Shown: in pieces, positions 27,196 through 35,176 of the stretch
Layout of the letters: every line of letters begins with the position of its first letter
Position numbering within the stretch: the first letter of the stretch is position 1
Source of the DNA: Corynebacterium xerosis NBRC 16721 = ATCC 373
Lineage (GTDB): Bacteria; Actinomycetota; Actinomycetes; Mycobacteriales; Mycobacteriaceae
Reading direction: 5' to 3'
Assembly: GCF_001552415.1 (NCBI RefSeq)
Contig: NZ_BCRD01000003.1
Coordinates: forward strand, 248,001-312,000
Length of the DNA: 64,000 bases
Notes under the pieces: model-generated
Databases searched by the model: none
What the model was told of the DNA's origin: nothing
The model's input: the letters and a program-made list of their open reading frames with translations, nothing else
Program-made: the position numbers and the translations under genes

Positions 27196-27894
27196 ATGGA
27201 CAACCACGGATGGGACCAACGATTCGCCGATAACCCGCAGCACTTCGGTGCGGGCCCGAACACTCTCCTGGAGCGCCACGCCTCCGAGCTGACGCCCGGC
27301 TCGGCCGCCGACGTCGGCTGCGGCCAGGGCCGCAACACCGCATGGCTGCTCGGCCGCGGCTGGGACGTCACCGCCGTCGACTTCTCCGAGGTCGCGCTGC
27401 GCCACACCCGCGAGGCCGCCCAGGCCGCCGCCCACGTGCCCGACGCCGTCGCCGAGGTCGCAGTCTCCGAAGATGAGGACGCCCAGGCCGAGGCCGGCAA
27501 GACCCCCAAGGTGGAGGTGTCCGCCGATGGCGGCGAGACCGCCGCAGTCGCCCACGTCCCCACGCTGACCACCGTGCAGGCCGACGTCTCCGAATGGCAC
27601 CCGGAGGAGACCTTCGACCTCGTCGTCGCCGCGTACCTCCACCTGCCCGCGGAGAAGATGGCCGCGACGTGGGAGCACCTGGTGGAGATCACCGCACCGG
27701 GCGGCACCCTCGTCGTCGTCGGCCACGACCGCGACAACGAAGGAAACGGCCCCAAGGACCCGGACGTCCTCTTCCATGCGGCCGACGTCGTCGCCAAGCT
27801 CCCGGAGACTTGGACCGTCGAGGTCGCCGAAGCCGTCGACCGCGGCGAAGGCTCCATCGATGCGCTCGTCGTGGCCACCGCGCCGAAGAAGTAG
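27196..27894 (+). CDS. Class I SAM-dependent methyltransferase
   Basis: A 232-residue methyltransferase of the TehB/small-molecule type. Motif I is ADVGCGQGRNTAWLL, motif II TAVDFSE and motif IV DLVVAAYLHLP. Between them is an acidic, repetitive stretch of about 55 residues (EDEDAQAEAGKTPKVEV) absent from typical members and probably disordered. The substrate is not predictable. The start at 27196 fits a leaderless transcript; ATG at 27184 in frame is an alternative. A 13-bp perfect stem at 27904-27938 follows the gene. Confidence 0.75.
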   Translation: MDNHGWDQRFADNPQHFGAGPNTLLERHASELTPGSAADVGCGQGRNTAWLLGRGWDVTAVDFSEVALRHTREAAQAAAHVPDAVAEVAVSEDEDAQAEAGKTPKVEVSADGGETAAVAHVPTLTTVQADVSEWHPEETFDLVVAAYLHLPAEKMAATWEHLVEITAPGGTLVVVGHDRDNEGNGPKDPDVLFHAADVVAKLPETWTVEVAEAVDRGEGSIDALVVATAPKK

Positions 27895-27903
27895 GGCACC
27901 CGA

Positions 27904-27938
27904 CGAGATCGCGATCCGCGCCCCCGATCGCGATCTCG
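27904..27938. terminator. Stem-loop after the methyltransferase
   Basis: CGAGATCGCGATC pairs perfectly with GATCGCGATCTCG around a 9-nt C-rich loop. It has no U tract and could act in either direction. Confidence 0.5.
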
Positions 27939-28000
27939 CCATGAGGGGACGCGGCCGGGGTTAGTCTGGTGTCGAAACGTCAGCAGACAGGAGAAACCCG

Positions 28001-28489
28001 ATGTCCGACGCTCACGACGCCGCCCGCGGCGATTCCATGCTCATCGCCTACGACGGCTCCGACGAAGCCAAGCGCGCCATCGAATGGGCCGGCGCACTGC
28101 TGTCGGTGCGCACGGCGTACATCCTCACCGCCTGGGAACCGCTGCAGCGGCAGGCCGCCCGCACCGCCGGCGCCTCCGGGATGATGCAGCCCGACTGGGA
28201 TTCCACCGTCGACGACGGCGACCCCGCCCACGAGGAAGCCCAGCGCATCTGCCGCGAAGGCGTCGAGGTCGCGGCATCGGTGGGCTTCACCGCCGAGCCC
28301 TACCTGGTCGAATCGGAGACGACCATCTGGTCGGCCATCGTCGACGCCGCCCGCGACCTCGACGCCGGCGTCATCGTCTCCGGCACCCGCGGCAACTCCG
28401 GGCTGCGGGGGCTGCTGTCCTCGTCGACCGCCGACGCGGTGCTGAAGAACGCCGGCCGCCCGGTGCTCATCGTCCCGCCGCCGAAGTGA
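28001..28489 (+). CDS. Universal stress protein (UspA family)
   Basis: A 162-residue single-domain Usp. MLIAYDGSDEAKRAIEWA starts the fold and GTRGNSGLRGLLSSSTADAVL is the ATP-binding motif G-2x-G-9x-G-S/T in variant form. A start with AGGAG 7 nt upstream and a TAGTCT -10 at 27962-27967 support expression from its own promoter. A GC stem (28512-28539) with a copy of the dispersed 11-mer in its loop lies after the stop. Confidence 0.88.
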   Translation: MSDAHDAARGDSMLIAYDGSDEAKRAIEWAGALLSVRTAYILTAWEPLQRQAARTAGASGMMQPDWDSTVDDGDPAHEEAQRICREGVEVAASVGFTAEPYLVESETTIWSAIVDAARDLDAGVIVSGTRGNSGLRGLLSSSTADAVLKNAGRPVLIVPPPK

Positions 28490-28511
28490 CGCACGCGGAA
28501 TGACGGGGACG

Positions 28512-28539
28512 CCGGCCCGTCGCAAAGCCCCCGGGCCGG
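28512..28539 (+). terminator. Stem-loop after the Usp gene, with an 11-mer copy in the loop
   Basis: CCGGCCCG pairs with CGGGCCGG around TCGCAAAGCCCC. The left stem end and the loop together form GTCGCAAAGC (28519-28528), one of the dispersed motif copies. Confidence 0.55.
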
Positions 28540-28676
28540 TAACGAACTGGCAACGAAGGCTCCCCCACCTGGGGCGAACCGGAACTTCCCCCGATTTCCC
28601 CGAAACTTCCCCGTGACCCCACGGATGGTCTACAGTTGCGTCCATTCCCCAGGAACATTAATTCGAGGAGTGAAAC

Positions 28677-28871
28677 ATGCCCTACGAGACCGAGTCGGAG
28701 CAGCGCCGCACGTTGGGCCCGGCCCTGGCCAGCGCCCTTGTCGGCGCCCTCCTCGGCGGTGCCCTCATTTTCGGCATCGCGCAGGTCACCCAGGAGTCCG
28801 AGATCCCCGAGGCGCAGGCCGCCTCCGCGGATGAGGCCCTGATGGGCGGGGTCGAGTACGGCGAGCGCTAG
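28677..28871 (+). CDS. DUF2613 small membrane protein
   Basis: A 64-residue protein with one membrane span (LGPALASALVGALLGGALIFG) here given as LGPALASALVGALLGG plus ALIFG, a short extracytoplasmic tail and the C-terminal GGVEYGER typical of the DUF2613 family. The mycobacterial homologue Rv0236A also lies directly before aftD. GAGGAGTGAAAC precedes the ATG. It ends 22 bp before aftD, so it is probably co-transcribed; a role with AftD is plausible but unproved. Confidence 0.8.
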   Translation: MPYETESEQRRTLGPALASALVGALLGGALIFGIAQVTQESEIPEAQAASADEALMGGVEYGER

Positions 28872-28893
28872 CCGCTCCAGTACCCTCCCCGCC

Positions 28894-31800
28894 ATGCCCA
28901 CCACCGATCGACGCTCGCCCACGCGCGCCTTGGTCGGATGGTGGGCATTGCTGTGTCTGCTGGCCTTCATCCAATCCCCGGGCCGCACGGTCGCGGACAC
29001 GAAGCATGACCTGACGGCCAACCCCTCCGGCTTCCTGGAGCGTTCGCTGCAGATGTGGTCGGAGATCATGCCGCTGGGCCAGCTGCAGAACCAGGCCTAC
29101 GGCTACCTGTTCCCGCAGGGGGCCTTCTTCGCGCTGTTCGACCTGATCCCCGACGCGATCTGGGCGGATTGGCTGACGCAGCGGCTGTGGTGGTGCCTGC
29201 TGCTGTGCCTGGCGTTCACGGGATTCGTGCGGGTGGCGGAGGTCGCCGGCGTCGGTTCGCGGCAGTCCCGCATTCTGGCGGGCCTGCTCTACGCGCTGTC
29301 ACCGCGCATCCTGACCACGCTCGGCGCGATCTCCTCCGAGGCCTGGCCCGTGGCGCTGGCCCCGTGGATCCTGCTGCCGCTGCTGGCGGTGGTGCGCAGG
29401 CCCGACGCCGTCGGCTGGAAGTTCGCCACCCGGGCGGTGCTGCTGTCCGGCCTGGCGGTGCTGTGCACGGGCGCGGTCAACGCGGTCGGCACCGCCGCGG
29501 CCTGCGTCCCCGCGGCCCTGATCCTGGTGTTCGCGGGCTGCACCGGCCCGCGCCGCAAGCGCGCGTGGTCGATGTTCGCCGGCTGGCTGGCCGCCTGCGC
29601 CGCGGCGAGCATGTGGTGGATCGTGCCGCTGCTCATGCTCGGCTCGTACTCGCCGCCGTTCACCGACTACATCGAGTCCTCCGGCGTGACCACGCGCTGG
29701 CTCAACCTCGGCGAGGCGCTGCGCGGCGCGACGTCGTGGGCGCCGTTCGTGTCGCTGGAGCGCGTCGGCGGCAATGCGCTGGTCTCTGAGCCGGTCCTGA
29801 TCCTGGCCACCATGGCGGTCGCGGCGATCGGCCTGGTCGGCCTGGCCATGGGCTCGATGCCGGGCCGGCGCGGCTGGCTGCTCATGGCGCTGGTCGGGCT
29901 GGCCACCATGACGGCATGGACCACGCCGTTCGCGCCCCTGGGCGAGTTCGGGCAAGAGCTTCTCGACGGCCCGCTGGCCCCGCTGAGGAACCTGCACAAG
30001 ATGGATCCGGCGCTGCGCCTGCCGCTGATGCTGGGATTGGCGCACGCCACGGCGATGCTGCCGTGGCCGGGGTCGGGGCGGGGCTCGCGAAACGAGACCG
30101 AGACCGCGGCCGGGAGCGACGCGGGAACCGACACCAGCGTCGACACCGGCACCGGCATCGGCACCGAGACTGGCGCAGAAAAGACGTCCATCCGCGAGAA
30201 GTGGCTGCACCCGGAGAAGCACCCGTCGGCGGTCGTGGCCATGCTCGTGCTCGTCGTCGTCGCCGGCGCCACCGCCCCGGCCTGGAGCGCCCGGCTGGCG
30301 CCGACCGGGGCGTACGACGAGGTCCCCTCGCACTGGACGGACGCCGCCGACTGGCTGAACGACAACGCCGGCGGCGCCCGCACCCTGGTCGCCCCGTCGA
30401 TGCCCTTCGCCGACATGGACTGGGGCTTCACCCGCGACGAGCCGCTGCAGCCGTTGACCGACGTGCCGTGGGTCGTCCGCGATGCGGTGCCGCTGGTGCC
30501 GCCGGAGGCCATCCGCGGCCTCGACGGCGTGCAGGACCAGCTCGGCCGCGGCGACGGCGTGGAATCCCTGGCCGCCACGCTGCGCAACCAGGGCATCGGC
30601 TACGTCCTCGTCCGCTCGGACCTGCCGCCGTTCAACCGCGGCACCAGCCTGTCCGATCTCCGCGACACGCTGCGGCAATCCCCCGGCATGGAGCTCGTCG
30701 CCGAGTTCGCCCACGGCGGGGCCAACGCCCCGACCGGGCCGGTGTCCGGCGAGCCCGACACGGCCGTGGCCATCTGGGCCGTCGACGGCGGCGCCGACGC
30801 GCTGGCGCCGCACATGGTCGAGGCCTCCTCGGTGCCGCTGGTCTCCGGCGGACCGGAAGTGCTCCCGCGACTGGACGAAATCGACCGCGACGCCCCGGTC
30901 CGCATGCTCCACGGCGAAGCCGCCGGAACCGTCACCGACACCCCGGCCCGCCGCGGCCGCAACTACGGCGAGGTCCGCGGCGCGGTCTCGGGCATCCTCG
31001 ACCCCGACGAAGACACCGGCGTGACCAACATCGTCCCCGACTACCCGGTCGCCGGCGTCGCGGAAACGCAGACCGCCACCGGCCGGGCGTCGCTGGAGGT
31101 GTCCTCCTCGGCGTCCGAGCCCTATAACGTCGGCGGCGCCCGCCCCGAGCATTCGATGAACGCGCTCGTCGACGGCGACCCGTCGACGTGGTGGGAGCCT
31201 CGCTCCGGCACCGGCGGCCAGGCCGAGTGGGTCGAGATCGTCCCCGAGGAGCCGATGGACGGCGGCCGCCTGACCATCACCGCGGCCGTCGTCCCCGCTC
31301 AGGTGCAGGTCCGCGCCGGCGGCGCCTCCACGTCGAAGTGGCTGACCCCCGGCGAACCGATGAGCATGCCTCTGCCGCGCGGCGGTTCCGCCGACTCGGG
31401 CTCGGGCTCGGAGGATTCCGACTCGGACGCCGGCGCCATCCGCATCACCGCCACCAACGCCCCGGCCGGTTTCGCGTTGGCCGAGATCGAGCTGGAAAAC
31501 TCCGCCGGCGAGGACGTCACGCCGATCCGCATCCCGGTGGTCCCCGACGCCTCGCCGCTGGTGCAGCGCTGGGCCTTCGGACAGGAAATCGACGAGGACC
31601 GCTTCCGACGCGCCTTCACCGCCCCCGCGCCGATCACCGTCACCATCGACGCGGAGACCTGCCGCGCCGGCCTGGACGACCCGTGGACCGAACTCGACGG
31701 CGAGCCCCTGGCCTGCGGCGACGTCGTCGACCTCGAGCCGGGCATGCACGAGATCAGCTCCCGCGCCCGCTGGGTGTCGCTGACCGGCGAGGACTTCGCC

Positions 31801-32547
31801 GCACCCACCCGCGAGCAGCAGGCGCCGGAGGTCGTCGCCGACTTCGGCACGGCCGACTCCGACTCTGGCACCGACTCCGACACCGAGATCGGCTCGGGCA
31901 CCATCGCCGCCGCCGACGTCGACCGCATCATCTACCGCCCCGTGTCGGTCAATCCGGGCCAGGTCGCCACCATCGACGGCCGCGAGCTCGAGCCCCTGAC
32001 CGTCAACGGCTGGCAGCAGGCGTGGCTGGTCCCCGCCGGCGCATCGGGCACGTTCACCATCGACTTCCCGCCCGCCGCCACATGGCGCACGGGCATCATC
32101 GCCGGCGGTGGCCTGGCGGCATTGTTCGCGCTGGTCGCCGTCGTCATCGGCTTTGCTTGGCGACGCCCGCGCGCAGAAGAAAGCGCCGCCGCCTCATCCC
32201 ACGCCGCACCGGATCTGCACCGGTACGCCACCGCCATCGCCGGATTCGCCGTGGCCTGGCTCGTCGCCGGCCTGCCCGGCATCGCCGTCGCCGCCGTTCT
32301 GGCCACCATCGGCGTGAACCTGGTCAGGCGCTTCGGGGCGGAACCTGTGCGTCGTAAAGCAATCGCGGCGACGGCCGTCCTGACGGGGATCGCAGGCATC
32401 CTCCTGGCCAACGACGCATGGCCCGGCGGCGGTTACGCCGGATTCGAATGGCCGCTTCAGCTGGTGCTGACCGGTGCGCTGGTCCTGGCGTCGTTGGCCC
32501 AAACCCTGCCCAGCCAACGGCGGGCGGGTTCCTCCACCAACGCGTAG
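28894..32547 (+). CDS. aftD: Alpha-(1->3)-arabinofuranosyltransferase AftD
   Basis: A 1217-residue membrane glycosyltransferase of the GT-C fold (DUF3367 family). About 11 spans are followed by a very large extracytoplasmic part with carbohydrate-binding-like modules and a further group of spans at the C-terminus. VADTKHDLTANP near residue 40 holds the catalytic aspartate in the family pattern. It adds alpha-1,3-branches to arabinogalactan and lipoarabinomannan using decaprenyl-phosphoarabinose. Low-complexity Ser/Gly/Asp and Thr/Glu stretches mark linkers. Its 3' end overlaps the convergent acyltransferase gene by 91 bp. Two motif copies lie near the C-terminal spans (32155-32164, 32351-32360). 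Confidence 0.92.
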   Translation: MPTTDRRSPTRALVGWWALLCLLAFIQSPGRTVADTKHDLTANPSGFLERSLQMWSEIMPLGQLQNQAYGYLFPQGAFFALFDLIPDAIWADWLTQRLWWCLLLCLAFTGFVRVAEVAGVGSRQSRILAGLLYALSPRILTTLGAISSEAWPVALAPWILLPLLAVVRRPDAVGWKFATRAVLLSGLAVLCTGAVNAVGTAAACVPAALILVFAGCTGPRRKRAWSMFAGWLAACAAASMWWIVPLLMLGSYSPPFTDYIESSGVTTRWLNLGEALRGATSWAPFVSLERVGGNALVSEPVLILATMAVAAIGLVGLAMGSMPGRRGWLLMALVGLATMTAWTTPFAPLGEFGQELLDGPLAPLRNLHKMDPALRLPLMLGLAHATAMLPWPGSGRGSRNETETAAGSDAGTDTSVDTGTGIGTETGAEKTSIREKWLHPEKHPSAVVAMLVLVVVAGATAPAWSARLAPTGAYDEVPSHWTDAADWLNDNAGGARTLVAPSMPFADMDWGFTRDEPLQPLTDVPWVVRDAVPLVPPEAIRGLDGVQDQLGRGDGVESLAATLRNQGIGYVLVRSDLPPFNRGTSLSDLRDTLRQSPGMELVAEFAHGGANAPTGPVSGEPDTAVAIWAVDGGADALAPHMVEASSVPLVSGGPEVLPRLDEIDRDAPVRMLHGEAAGTVTDTPARRGRNYGEVRGAVSGILDPDEDTGVTNIVPDYPVAGVAETQTATGRASLEVSSSASEPYNVGGARPEHSMNALVDGDPSTWWEPRSGTGGQAEWVEIVPEEPMDGGRLTITAAVVPAQVQVRAGGASTSKWLTPGEPMSMPLPRGGSADSGSGSEDSDSDAGAIRITATNAPAGFALAEIELENSAGEDVTPIRIPVVPDASPLVQRWAFGQEIDEDRFRRAFTAPAPITVTIDAETCRAGLDDPWTELDGEPLACGDVVDLEPGMHEISSRARWVSLTGEDFAAPTREQQAPEVVADFGTADSDSGTDSDTEIGSGTIAAADVDRIIYRPVSVNPGQVATIDGRELEPLTVNGWQQAWLVPAGASGTFTIDFPPAATWRTGIIAGGGLAALFALVAVVIGFAWRRPRAEESAAASSHAAPDLHRYATAIAGFAVAWLVAGLPGIAVAAVLATIGVNLVRRFGAEPVRRKAIAATAVLTGIAGILLANDAWPGGGYAGFEWPLQLVLTGALVLASLAQTLPSQRRAGSSTNA

Positions 32548-33776
32548 GACGCCGCCGCCAACGGGATGGTCAGAGCGATGGTCACCGCCGACACCGCCAG
32601 CAGGTGGCCGTCGAAAATGCGGACCCCCAACAGCGGGAACGCCACCGACAGCATGGCCATGTGCCACAGGAAAATGCCGTAGGACCAGCGGCCCAGGGCC
32701 TGCATGACCGGGGTGGTCAGGAACCGGGACTCCGGGGCCAGCGCCCACGGGCCGATGACCGCCGCGCCGAAGACCAGGCCACACCACGTGCGGCGCAGGA
32801 ACTCCCAGTTGGACAGCTCGACCAGGCCCTCCGGGCCCATCCACGCCGCCAGCGCCAGCGCGCCGACCGCCGTGCCGATCCACAGCCACCGCAGCCGCGC
32901 GAACCGCTGCACCGTGGCCAGCACCCCGCGGGCGCGGGCCGACTGCGAACCGGCCAGCGACTCCACCTCGGCGAAGATCATGCCCGCCGCGAACCACGAG
33001 AAATACGCCGCCGGCTGGATGTGCGGGTTGACGCCGTCCGGATACGGCAGCGGCAGCCACACCCAGCCGAAGCTGAGCACCGACAACCCCACCAGCGCCA
33101 GAATGCGCGCGCCCTGGCGGCGCATCGGGTCCAGGCCGCGCAGCGCGATGGCGAAGATCGGCAGCGTGACGTAGAACGCCACCTCCACCGACAGCGACCA
33201 CAGGTGCGTCAGCCCGCCGTGCAGGGAATCGGCGAAGTAGACCTGCGTCAGCGTCAGATTGGTCAGCCACGTGCGCAGGTTCGCGCCCTCGCCGACCGGC
33301 AACGCCACCAGCACCAGCACCACCAGCACCCAATACGCCGGCATGATGCGCGCGACGCGCTTGCGGTAGTACTTCGCCCAGCCGGCGGCGAGTGAGCCGC
33401 GCTCGACGGGAGAAGAAGCGGCGGGGGCAGCTGCCGAGGCACCTGCCTCCCCCCGCGGGCGCTTGCGACGGCGCCACACCACGCCGCCGTACCCGGCCCG
33501 GTGGCTGCGCCACAGCAGGAAGCCGGACAGCGTGAAGAACACGGCGACGAAAAAATCGAATCGCCCGAGCATGCGCTCCCACAGCGCCCCGACGTCGTGC
33601 CCCGTCTGAAACGCGACGTGAGTGCCGATGATGCCCAGCGACGCCACCGCCCGCAGCCCTTCTAGGGCGGGCAGGAAACCCGGGCGAAATGCGGGCCGGA
33701 ATTCCGGTCCCGGTTCCCCGGAGAAGGCGGATTCCGCGAGGTGGGGGCCGGTCGCCTGATTCTCTCGCACGATCAT
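32457..33776 (-). CDS. tmaT: Acyltransferase 3 family membrane protein, TmaT-like
   Basis: A 439-residue acyltransferase with about 10 spans. ALEGLRAVASLGIIGTH contains the first catalytic region (the family His), FFVAVFFTLSGFLL the second, and LWSLSVEVAFYVTLP the third. In C. glutamicum TmaT acetylates trehalose monomycolate and helps its export by MmpL3-type proteins; its gene has the same neighbours as here (lmcA, glycosyltransferase, mtrP). ATG at 33776 has TATTAT 6 nt upstream and no ribosome site, fitting a leaderless transcript. A Pro/Phe-rich N-terminus and a 35-residue Arg/Ala/Glu loop lie outside the core. Confidence 0.82.
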   Translation of the reverse strand: MIVRENQATGPHLAESAFSGEPGPEFRPAFRPGFLPALEGLRAVASLGIIGTHVAFQTGHDVGALWERMLGRFDFFVAVFFTLSGFLLWRSHRAGYGGVVWRRRKRPRGEAGASAAAPAASSPVERGSLAAGWAKYYRKRVARIMPAYWVLVVLVLVALPVGEGANLRTWLTNLTLTQVYFADSLHGGLTHLWSLSVEVAFYVTLPIFAIALRGLDPMRRQGARILALVGLSVLSFGWVWLPLPYPDGVNPHIQPAAYFSWFAAGMIFAEVESLAGSQSARARGVLATVQRFARLRWLWIGTAVGALALAAWMGPEGLVELSNWEFLRRTWCGLVFGAAVIGPWALAPESRFLTTPVMQALGRWSYGIFLWHMAMLSVAFPLLGVRIFDGHLLAVSAVTIALTIPLAAASYALVEEPARRWLGRVWANDARTSAPVSTS

Positions 33777-33782
33777 TCCCGG

Positions 33783-33788
33783 ATAATA
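33783..33788 (-). promoter_or_regulatory. -10 of leaderless tmaT-like transcript
   Basis: TATTAT on the minus strand lies 6 nt before the ATG at 33776, with no ribosome-binding sequence between. Confidence 0.55.
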
Positions 33789-33869
33789 TTTGATTTCGTC
33801 GTACCTTCGTTTCGGAACCTGCTAGGTTTTGCACGAGAAACCCGCAAGACGTAAGGGAAATCACTGCTC

Positions 33870-35021
33870 ATGGCTAAAAGAACTCTCGCTCATCTGATGA
33901 TCATCATCGGCGCCGCCTTGATCGTCATCGCCGTCCTGTTGCCGACCTTCCTCGTGCCCCGGCTGAAGGTCATTCCGCTGGACACGGTCAGCACGACCGT
34001 AACCGAAGTCCGCGAAGGCTCGTTGCTCGATTCGGGCGCCCTGGCGTCGGGCGAGGCGGTCGAGACCCGCGAGGACGACCCGCGCTGCGAGGCCGAGGGC
34101 GAGAACCCCGACCTGCCGATCCACTGCTTCATCGCCGATGTGCCGCTCAAGTCGTCCCGCCACGTCCGCACCGAGGAGCCCTCCGACAAGGAGCGCGTCA
34201 CCCTCGAGGCCGGCACGGTCATCCTGCGCGAGGACCGCGAGGAGCCGCGCAACCTGATCAACGCGACGGTCGACCGCATCACCCTCGACCGCACCAACGC
34301 GTTCCCCGTCGACGAGCCGATCTCCTCGATCTCGGCCGCCGCCCCGGGCCAGGAGGGCGCGGATGAGCCGGTCCAGTTCACCCGCCCGGGCATCCAGTAC
34401 CAGTTCCCGTTCGACGCCGAGAAGAAGTCGTACCCGTACTTCGACGCCATCGGCCTGGACCTCTTCGAGATCGACTTCATCGAGGAAGAGGAGCAGGACG
34501 GCGAGACGGTCTACAAGTACTCCATGACGGTTCCCCCGCAGAACCTCTACGAGAACACCCTCGCCCACGCCACCCGCGATGGCCGCGAGCTGACCACGGC
34601 CGACGAGTCGACCCTGGCGTCCCTGCGCCTGGCGTTCCCGGCCGAGAAGTGGGGCCTCGAGGGCGACGACGAGGTCGAGATGGACCGCTACTACACCACC
34701 ACGCGTACCGTCCGCGTCGAGCCGACCACCGGCATGATCGTCAACGGCACCGAGGAGATCTTCCAGTTCTACGCCCGCGATGACGCCGAGGCCGAGGAAA
34801 TGGTCACCGAGGAAGGCCGCGCCAAGGAGGCGGAGGAGCGCAACCGCACCGCGCTCGACTTCTCCGGCCAGTGGAGCGAGGAGACCAAGAAGAACCAGAT
34901 GGCCAAGGCGAAGGACTCCAAGTCCGCGCTGACCATCGCCGGCACGGTCGTGCCGTGGGTCCTGGGCATCATCGGCCTGATCCTGGTTCTGCTGGGCATC
35001 CGCACCCACCGCCGCTCTTAA
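33870..35021 (+). CDS. lmcA: DUF3068 membrane protein, LmcA-like
   Basis: A 383-residue protein with one span at each end (LMIIIGAALIVIAVLLP and VPWVLGIIGLILVLLGI) and a large exported middle domain, the DUF3068 plan. The C. glutamicum member is required for lipomannan maturation and lipoarabinomannan synthesis; the mycobacterial homologue is Rv0227c. AAGGGAAATCACTGCTC precedes the ATG and TAGGTT near 33823 may be the -10. It is divergent from the tmaT-like gene. Some annotations call the family PorA porin, which the topology does not support. Confidence 0.85.
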   Translation: MAKRTLAHLMIIIGAALIVIAVLLPTFLVPRLKVIPLDTVSTTVTEVREGSLLDSGALASGEAVETREDDPRCEAEGENPDLPIHCFIADVPLKSSRHVRTEEPSDKERVTLEAGTVILREDREEPRNLINATVDRITLDRTNAFPVDEPISSISAAAPGQEGADEPVQFTRPGIQYQFPFDAEKKSYPYFDAIGLDLFEIDFIEEEEQDGETVYKYSMTVPPQNLYENTLAHATRDGRELTTADESTLASLRLAFPAEKWGLEGDDEVEMDRYYTTTRTVRVEPTTGMIVNGTEEIFQFYARDDAEAEEMVTEEGRAKEAEERNRTALDFSGQWSEETKKNQMAKAKDSKSALTIAGTVVPWVLGIIGLILVLLGIRTHRRS

Positions 35022-35066
35022 TCGGCCATCGGGCGCCCGCCCGATGATCCCACCGCAGGGTTTCCG

Positions 35067-35099
35067 CCCCGCCCACCGTTTTCGGTGGGCGGGGTTTTT
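35067..35099 (+). terminator. Strong rho-independent terminator after lmcA-like gene
   Basis: A 12-bp perfect stem CCCCGCCCACCG / CGGTGGGCGGGG with a TTTT loop is followed by TTTTT. A copy of the dispersed motif follows at 35111-35120. Confidence 0.93.
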
Positions 35100-35163
35100 C
35101 GTGCCCGGTTGCTTTGCGACGCCCACCTTCCCGCCATCCGGCCTGGCGGTCCGGCTCGCCCGT

Positions 35164-35169
35164 TAGACT
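35164..35169 (+). promoter_or_regulatory. -10 of leaderless transcript for the polytopic protein
   Basis: TAGACT lies 7 nt before the GTG at 35177. The same hexamer occurs upstream of the SGNH hydrolase (43325-43330) and the DUF3054 gene (56931-56936), there with short leaders. Confidence 0.55.
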
Positions 35170-35176
35170 CGTCGCC

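Noticed and set aside
27790..27799. GTCGCCAAGC copies at 27790 and 32155 as strong members of the dispersed motif
   Set aside because: The CC variant arises easily from common Val-Ala-Lys or Ala-Trp codons, so these two are counted only as weak members.
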